NCBI GenBank assembly: GCA_033239005.1
Contig: BSQZ01000070.1
Location: forward strand, 1,009,617-1,073,616
DNA length: 64,000 nt
Direction of reading: 5' to 3'
DNA from: Lamellibrachia satsuma
Taxonomy: Eukaryota > Annelida > Polychaeta > Sabellida > Siboglinidae
This document shows positions 25,801 through 64,000 of the stretch, piece after piece (within the stretch, counting starts at the first letter, position 1; each line of letters starts with the position of its first letter). Made by a program: the position numbers and the translations under genes. Under the pieces are notes generated by a model, which worked only from the letters and a program-made list of their open reading frames with translations, searched no databases and was not told where the DNA came from.

Positions 25801-26289
25801 AGCATGTTGTGTCAGGGTGACAAAGAAAAATCTTTGCAGTGTCCAACATAAAGTGGCAGGCAGCCAATGGTATCGCCGATGACATATTGACTTCGGCACA
25901 TTCACGTAAAGGGTACACACAAAATCCCAAGGATAAAATATAAATGTTCCAATTGTATGATTAATGTTATTTCTCAACACAATAGATGATATTACATTGA
26001 CATTGACATTTTAGGAACATAATGTACATAGATTTCCTAAAAAGTGGTTTCCTGGTTTAGCTGTAAAATTAACAGACATTTCTTTAACACACACAATGTT
26101 CTATTATGATATCAGGTATGTGTTAACTATTCTTACGTGTAATTGCAGCAGTGAATAAAACAATGTAATACAATAAGACAAACATCCTTTGCGCCGAAAT
26201 CCCAGAGAAACCGAAAAGCAGTGCGTCGAAGCTATATAGATAAGTAATATCTAATCGAGTTATTACGTTTAAATCACTAACTTGAATGA

Positions 26290-26850
26290 GGAGCTAAGGA
26301 TGATAAGCGACGACATTGTCTGACAGCAGCTGTCACACTGTCTAGCAAACAATGTTCACACGGCATTGATACATATGAACACAAATATATTTACTTACAG
26401 TTCCAGGACCCTATAAAGAGTACATGGGTGCATTTCAGGTTGTTAGAATGCTATATTAGTAGTATTAAATCATGTACTTCTAAATTGTGGTCTCAATTTT
26501 CTTTGAAGTGTATTTTACATCAGACATGTTGTGTGCTTCCAGTGATTGTTCCTGAATGTATACATTGCTCAAGTGTATGATTTGATGAATTAGTAGTTAG
26601 AACATCGGATTCCCAACCAAGAGACCCCGGGTTCGAATCCTCCCGCTGCCGTTACGAAGCTTGGGCAATTTCGTTCACTCCACATTGCTCCTTTTCAATC
26701 ATCTGTATAAATTAGTGAACGAGAAGTCTTCGCGCTGTAACTGCAACATGGCCGAATGACTCCCAATCGAGTCGAGTCTAGTTTGTGTTGGAAGAAACAT
26801 ATATGCCAGGAGTGAAGTGTTAAAGCGCTTTTAGCGATCTTACGGACAAA
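26290..26850 (+). mobile_element. SINE-like dispersed repeat, copy 2, with tRNA-like B box
   Basis: Contains ggttcgaatcc (B-box consensus) at about 26631 and, upstream, tagttagaacatcgg as a weak A box. Cloverleaf pairing is not convincing, so it is called tRNA-derived, not a tRNA gene. Homologous to 12890-13500. Confidence 0.6.
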
Positions 26851-29756
26851 CACACGTTTTGCTTATTATACAGCAATGAACCGACAAACTAATTTTATAT
26901 TAAATTAACTTAACATTTGAACATAATTGGATAAATTAATCTACATGATGCCCACAATCAACACACAAGAGGGTGTGGACAAAGGTGCTGGTTACTGGTT
27001 TTTTTCGCTCGGCCTAAACCTAAAATGACTATACTGTGGGTGACGTGTTGCCCATTGAAACGCGAGTGAACGCAGATTCTATCAGTTCACCGACATTGAA
27101 CTGGTGCCGTCACTGGGTCAGACTGGGACATGTGACATCCAGCTCTCGTCTATAAAGCGCACAGTCTGCGTGAGTGTGCCTGTGTGTAGCTGAAACCACG
27201 CACCAACCGAACTCCGTGTGCTACCTATGATAACGAACGATCTGTTGACATACCCGGAACGAAGATGTTGACCATAATATGGTGGAACTTGGTGTGTGGA
27301 AATTCGTCCGTAGACTACGCTTTCTGGGTAAGTCGTGGGTGCGTGCATGCGTCCATGCGTGCAGTTTGACTTCACAGTCCTCGTGCCCGTCTGCCACGGA
27401 CTGTTGCAAGACAAACTGTGTCCGGGAAATATACCCTTGTCTTTGCCTAAAAACACTGATCACTACCTAACTTTCAATGATCCAGCATGGCCATATCGTA
27501 TTGGCAAGAAATATACCCTTGTCTTTGCCTAAAAACACTGATCACTACCTAACTTTCAATGATCCAGCATGGCCATATCGTATTGGCAAGAAATATACCC
27601 TTGTCGTTGCCTAAAAAAACTGATCACTACCTAACGTTCAATGATCCAGCATGGCCATATCGTATTGGCAAGAAATATACCCTTGTCTTTGCATAAAACA
27701 CTGATCACTACCAAAATTTCAATGATCCAGCATAGCCATATCGTATTGGCAAGAAATATACCCTTGTATTTGCATAAAAACACTGATCACTACCTAACTT
27801 TCAATGATCCAGCGAGGCCATATCGTATTGGCAAGAAATATACCATTGTCTTTGCATAAAAACACTGATCACTACCTAACTTTCAATGATCCAGCGTGGC
27901 ATATCGTATTGGCAAGACATATACCCTTGTCGTTGTCTAAAAACACAGATCACTACCTAACTTTCAATGATCCAGCATGGCCATATCGTATTGGCAAGAA
28001 ATATACCCTTGTCTTTGCCTAAAAACAGTGATCACTAACCTAATTTTCAATGATCCAGCATGGCCATATCGTATTGTCAAGAAATATACCCTTGTCTTTG
28101 CATAAAAACACTGATCACTACTTGACTTTCAATGATCCAGCATGGCCATATCGTATTGGCAAGAAATATACCCTTGTCTTTGCATAAAAACACGGATCAC
28201 TATCTGACTTTCAATGATCCAGCATGGCCTTATCGTATTGGCAATAAATATACCCTTGTCTTTGCATAAAAAACACTGATCACTACTTCACTTTCAATGA
28301 TCCAGCACGGCCATATCGTATTGGCAAGAAATATACCCTTGTCTTTGCCTAAAAAAACTTATCACTACCTAACTTTCAATGATCCAGCATGGCCATATCG
28401 TATTGGCAAGAAATATACCCTTGTCTTTGCCTAAAAACACAGATCACTACCTAACTTTCAATGATCCAGTATGGCCATATCGTATTGGCAAGAAATATAC
28501 CCTTGTCTTTGCATAAAAACACTGATCACAACCTAACTTTCAATGATCCAGCATGGCCATATCGTATTGGCAAGAAATATACCCTTGTCTTTGCATAAAA
28601 CACTGATCACTACCAAAATTTCAATGATCCAGCATAGAAATATCGTATTGGCAAGAAATATACCCTTGTATTTGCATAAAAACACTGATCACTACCTAAC
28701 TTTCAATGATCCAGCGAGGCCATATCGTATTGGCAAGAAATATACCATTGTCTTTGCATAAAAACACTGATCACTACCTAACTTTCAATGATCCAGCGTG
28801 GCATATCGTATTGGCAAGACATATACCCTTGTCGTTGTCTAAAAACACAGATCACTACCTAACTTTCAATGATCCAGCATGGCCATATCGTATTGGCAAG
28901 AAATATACCCTTGTCTTTGCCTAAAAACAGTGATCACTAACCTAATTTTCAATGATCCAGCATGGCCATATCGTATTGTCAAGAAATATACCCTTGTCTT
29001 TGCATAAAAACACTGATCACTACTTGACTTTCAATGATCCAGCATGGCCATATCGTATTGGCAAGAAATATACCCTTGTCTTTGCATAAAAACACGGATC
29101 ACTATCTGACTTTCAATGATCCAGCATGGCCTTATCGTATTGGCAATAAATATACCCTTGTCTTTGCATAAAAAACACTGATCACTACTTCACTTTCAAT
29201 GATCCAGCACGGCCATATCGTATTGGCAAGAAATATACCCTTGTCTTTGCCTAAAAAAACTTATCACTACCTAACTTTCAATGATCCAGCATGGCCATAT
29301 CGTATTGGCAAGAAATATACCCTTGTCTTTGCCTAAAAACACAGATCACTACCTAACTTTCAATGATCCAGCATAGCCATATCGTATTGGCAAGAAATAT
29401 ACCCTTGTCTTTGCATAAAAACACTGATCACTACCTAACTTTCAATGATCCAGCATGGCCATATCGTATTGGCAAGAACGGAACTAGTTGTAGTTTAAAT
29501 TGGCACACGCAGCATCACAACTGACTGGGATTTCTTCAGTTATGTACATTGGTTTATATGTCACAACATTAATTTGATTGACACACCCGAGATCACGGCT
29601 GACGTTTGAGATGAATGGTGAACGCTTCCATAATAACACGCTGTCACTGCTTCGTTGGCCACTTGCCATGTTGGGTTTCATTGTTGCTTTGGATGGAATT
29701 GTATTAATGCTTTTTAAATTATTTCGTTGGTGTTGGTTCATTCCCTTATCTCCAGG
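26800..29756 (+). repeat. Segmental repeat unit, copy 2, with expanded satellite
   Basis: Same order of blocks as 24714-25770. The single 82-bp unit of copy 1 is replaced by an array of about 25 units. The right part (29470-29756) again matches copy 1 including the small ORF. Confidence 0.88.
27427..29478 (+). repeat. 82-bp satellite with an 11-unit higher-order repeat
   Basis: About 25 units of 82 bp (aagaaatatacccttgtctt, ctaactttcaatgatccagc, ggccatatcgtattggc). The block from about 27640 recurs almost base for base 902 bp later (11 x 82), including unit-specific variants such as the catag and gcgagg forms. Confidence 0.95.
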
Positions 29757-29760
29757 GCGG
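29611..29760 (+). CDS. Small conserved ORF in the segmental repeat (copy 2)
   Basis: Same frame as at 25605 (MNGERFHNNTLSLLRWPLAM); runs on into a (GGGC)n tract. Low support as a gene. Confidence 0.15.
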
Positions 29761-30095
29761 GCGGGCGGGCGGGCGGGCGAAACTACGCATCAACTGAACT
29801 CCGTGTGATATACCTAAGATATATTCACATACTCGGAATGAAGATATTGACCATAACATGGTGGAAGTCTGTGGGAAATTTGTGCGTGCGTGTGTGCATG
29901 CGTAGGTTCGTGCGTACGTACATACATGCGTGCGTGCGTGTGTTCGTGCGTGCATGCATGCGTGCGTGCATGTTGACTATACAGTGCATGTGGCCGTCTG
30001 ACATGGACTATCTCTTAGCTCAGGACTAACTGCGTAGGTAATAAACTCTTGTTTCTGCATTGAAGCAATGGTCACTGCCTAACTTTCAATAATCC
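29757..30095 (+). repeat. Dispersed repeat, copy 3 (partial), with GGGC and GTGC tracts
   Basis: After a (GGGC)n run, sequence matching copy 1 from caactgaactccgtgtg onward, through gaccataacatggtgga, a (GTGC)n-like tract and aataaactcttgtttctg. Confidence 0.8.
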
Positions 30096-30474
30096 ATCAA
30101 ACAAGTCTTCCCTCTTTCAAGGATAATAAGATTAGACCAAATAAAAGGAAAATCACAAAAAACAAGCAAATTATGTGGTTGAATTTTGAATGTATATTAT
30201 TATTTGTTTGCACGATTTGCCGTAACATTTATTTAAGCAAGTGAATCATTCCCTTTTTATTGACAATTACAATTAGTATCGTTTCAAATAATTAACAAAT
30301 TTATTATGTCAATCACACTGGTCATTAATTAACTGAATATTTCTCCTGGTGATTATCTAAAAAATATAGGTTGATTTATCTCTAGCGACATAAACGTCAA
30401 GTGGCTATTAGTGTTTCATCATAATAACTACGTTTAACCAACATACTATTCTTGACCAATAAGTCTGGACTGTT

Positions 30475-30475
<1 letters not shown>

Positions 30476-30512
<37 letters not shown>

Positions 30513-30590
30513 GTGTGTGTGTGTGTTTGTGTGTGTGTGTGCGTTCGTGCGTGCATGCATGCGTGCGTGCGTGTGGGCGTGCTTGCGTCC
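30476..30590 (+). repeat. (GT)n and (GTGC)n microsatellite
   Basis: (GT)n with a few T and C interruptions, turning into gtgcgtgc. Confidence 0.97.
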
Positions 30591-30821
30591 GTACTGAACA
30601 TTGCTTGCTAGATAAACCGCTACTTGCCCACAATTTAAGCGACTGTGCTGGCTGTGAGCGATTGAAACATTAGTAAAGCATTTCATTAGTTACTGGTCCA
30701 ACTGGGATTATGTTCAATTCCATGTTTGTTCGGGTGGATTCACCAAGGGCAATAATAAAGTATCTCCTCTGGTTAATAAAGTATCACCTCTGGTTAATAA
30801 AGATGGGATGTAGTGAATAAA

Positions 30822-31052
30822 CTATGGAATCTTTATTCGTATGTTGTTGGTAATACACTGTAATTCTTCTTTTGGAATTTTGGGGTCGTCCCGTAACTGT
30901 GATAGATTGTTCAACAACAAAAACGTCTGATTCTGTTCGCACCGACGTCGCCGGCCTCCTGTGTCCTTAATTTCGACATTCCATCGAAGAGACCCACTCA
31001 CCAGGGTGCGTTGTTTAGTGACGTCTTTACGCCGTCGTGACGGAACGAACAT
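30822..31052 (-). CDS. Unrecognised 76-codon minus-strand ORF
   Basis: Starts with ATG (MFVPSRRRKDVTKQRTLVSG), mostly charged, no stop in 76 codons, GC-richer than its surroundings. Its second half (LLLNNLSQLRDDPKIPKEEL) could form a helix. No domain recognised and no poly(A) signal seen. It may be a transposon fragment. Confidence 0.2.
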   Translation of the reverse strand: MFVPSRRRKDVTKQRTLVSGSLRWNVEIKDTGGRRRRCEQNQTFLLLNNLSQLRDDPKIPKEELQCITNNIRIKIP

Positions 31053-31794
31053 CTAATGCCTGTTGACAGGTCTCGTTTTTTTTTGCCAGCAATGAGGCAA
31101 ACAGGTCACTAAACGTCTGGGCTTCACGACGTCTTGATCCCCACACAAACATTACAAAGACATGTGTCTAGAGTCCTACAGTAGAGTGGTTATTGTTTGA
31201 CAAAGCCCACAGTAATGGATAACTGGATGCAACAAAATAAAGCAGTAGCATACGCACGTTAACATTCTCAGACATAAATCTTTTGAAGTAGACGAGACGC
31301 AATTGACATTATTGTATATGGCGTACTTATTTAAACGGCACAATTTTAGTATTTAGCGTATTTCGTGTTGATAAGTTATCATAACTTACAACAGACACTG
31401 GCAAGACATTTATAGACATATGTGTGACAACGGGTATTTTACTTTGCATCGATTCATAACACTTAAAATGGGAATTTTAAATGTTATGACTCAAAATCCA
31501 CCAATGCGCCACTTTCATTGACATACATTGAATGTAGCTATTACAGTTCTATTCAAATATATGTTTGTTTGTTCCCTCATATCCTCGTCAGTTTCGCATG
31601 CACCAGAGGCTGATATATGTGATCCTTCATACAAAGGGTAGTTCGTAGTTACATGCAACTGTTCACAACGATATGCGTGTTTTCTACTATGGTCACGAAC
31701 TACGTAATTGATCCCAAACGTCCGCATAAGTTACTTGGTGACACCGAACGAACGCCGCATTAAAACGTAGATACATCATACCTGCTTAACATGT

Positions 31795-32260
31795 GGTAGG
31801 CCGGGTTATTTTCGCTCGGCCTAAATCTAAAATGACTAGACTATGGGTGACGTTTTGTCCACTGAAACGCGATTGAACGCCAACTGAACACAGATTCTAT
31901 CGGTTCACCGACATTGAACTGGTGGCACCACGGGGTCAGACTGGGACATGTTGACATAACCGGTAGGAACGTGTCAACCATAATATGGTGGAACTCGGTG
32001 TGTAGAAAATCTTCCGAAGAAACCGCTTACTGGGTAACTTGTGCGAAATTGCGTACGTGAGTGCATGCGTGCGTGTGTGCGTGTGTGCCTATATGCGTGT
32101 GTGCATGTGTGCGTGTGTGCGTGTGGGCGTCCGTGTTGTCTATACAGTGCGCGTGCCCGTCTGACATGGACTAACTCTTGGTGCAGGACTAACTGTATTT
32201 AAATAATAAACCCCTGTTTCTGTATAGAAGCACTGATCACTGCCTAACGTTCAACAATCC
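31795..32260 (+). repeat. Dispersed repeat, copy 4
   Basis: Aligns with copy 1 from tcgctcggcctaaat through tgggtgacg, accataatatggtgga, a GTGC/GTGT tract and aataaacccctgtttctg. Confidence 0.85.
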
Positions 32261-32547
32261 AACACACATCTCTACGTTCTTACTAGGGCTAAATGGTTGG
32301 TACACACGCCTTAGTTGGGTGTAGTTGGTCCAAGCATCCTTTGTAGAATTTAAAAGCCTGAATCTCAAACCGTTTACATTGACAATTGACCCTGACTTAT
32401 GTTACCAATCAGTTTAGCCGTGATGGGTGTCGCCAGAGATACAAAGCACAGAGTAATCGACACCTGCCATTTACGTTATTATTATTAAGCCAGTACATAA
32501 GGAGGAGCTCCTGAGTATAACACACCTGCACATACGTAGCCAATAAA

Positions 32548-32862
32548 ATGATTGTCTACACTGTTTTACCCACAAAACTCTTGCTGATCTGGCCACAACT
32601 ACTTTCCCTCACTATAAAGATCGCCGGGTTGCATCATACACAGATGCTGCGGACTTCTGGTTCCTTGGATTCAGTATCTCCGACAAAGGATCTAGATGTT
32701 ATGTACCACAGTGAAGACAAACAAAATAGTGACGTAGATTCAATTGTCAACGATGGAGATTCATCACAGAGAATAACGGGTCACATTCTGGGATTGATCC
32801 AAACGCTAAACAATTTTGACGCGCAAGTGGATGCACTTCAAACACGCCTTAATGCATTCTAA
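32548..32862 (+). CDS. Unrecognised 104-codon ORF upstream of gene B
   Basis: Starts MIVYTVLPTKLLLIWPQLLS (hydrophobic), then becomes acidic and polar, ending with a helix-like FDAQVDALQTRLNAF. It lies 160 bp upstream of gene B exon 2 on the same strand. It might hold the missing first exon: one weak phase-0 donor (gtatct) follows the ATG at 32644 after MLRTSGSLDS. Not supported further. Confidence 0.2.
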   Translation: MIVYTVLPTKLLLIWPQLLSLTIKIAGLHHTQMLRTSGSLDSVSPTKDLDVMYHSEDKQNSDVDSIVNDGDSSQRITGHILGLIQTLNNFDAQVDALQTRLNAF

Positions 32863-33023
32863 AAACAATGAGCATGCACAGTTAGTTCAGAATAGTAACA
32901 GCATTCCGAGCTTCTTTACTGTGTCACCATATGTCCCGTTTTCATATCATGGTTCACAAATCCATGCTCTTAGAAAATCGATAATCAAATTACACGATGA
33001 ATGTGTCCGGTATGCGCTTGTAG

Positions 33024-64000
<30,977 letters not shown>

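Noticed and set aside
26590..26660. tRNA gene
   Set aside because: A good B box is present, but the A box is weak and the stems do not pair; the sequence is repeated with other SINE parts at 13.2 kb.

Overview
The window is eukaryotic nuclear DNA, most likely from a marine invertebrate animal. The genes are cut into many short exons (66 to 291 bp) with GT-AG introns. Intergenic DNA is AT-rich and full of microsatellites and degraded transposons (several LINE types, a Ty3/gypsy gag remnant, a PIF/Harbinger element, tRNA-like SINE copies), and there are TTAGGG repeats. The species cannot be named from the sequence.

Two tandem genes on the + strand encode long multidrug-resistance-associated ABC transporters (ABCC family, MRP1-like, with an extra N-terminal TMD0 domain). 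Gene A (125-12661) enters from the left edge. Its 12 visible exons encode the basic linker, membrane domain 2 and nucleotide-binding domain 2 (NBD2), and end at a TGA stop. Gene B (33024-63498) runs from the second coding exon through TMD0, L0, membrane domain 1, NBD1, linker, membrane domain 2 and most of NBD2, and leaves at the right edge. Its 29 visible exons join in one frame without a stop (about 1470 codons). From 55375 on, gene B repeats the left end of the window exon for exon and largely intron for intron, so the locus is a recent tandem duplication with a spacing of about 55 kb.

Layout: 1-12.7 kb, 3' half of gene A; 12.7-33 kb, intergenic DNA with LINE endonuclease fragments, SINE copies, a gypsy gag relic, minisatellites, a 25-copy 82-bp satellite with higher-order structure and a few unrecognised small ORFs; 33-36 kb, TMD0/L0 exons of gene B; 36.3-41.9 kb, a large foldback-like block with ~0.75-kb inverted arms inside a gene B intron, containing a LINE reverse transcriptase and several minisatellites; 42-53.8 kb, membrane domain 1, NBD1 and linker exons; 54-55.3 kb, LINE remnant; 55.4-64 kb, the part of gene B that matches gene A.

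The most unusual pattern is repeated tandem duplication of exon ends into the following intron, carrying the splice donor. The strongest case is a 41-bp minisatellite (about 30 copies in gene A, about 22 in gene B) whose every unit holds the last ~22 bp of the exon plus a GTAATG donor. A 76-bp array after the NBD1 signature/Walker B exon and a two-copy case after another exon follow the same plan, and the stop-codon end of gene A is duplicated in its 3' UTR. Other points are an Asn in place of the NBD1 H-loop His in gene B, and a strong excess of amino-acid replacements over silent changes in one membrane-domain exon between the copies.
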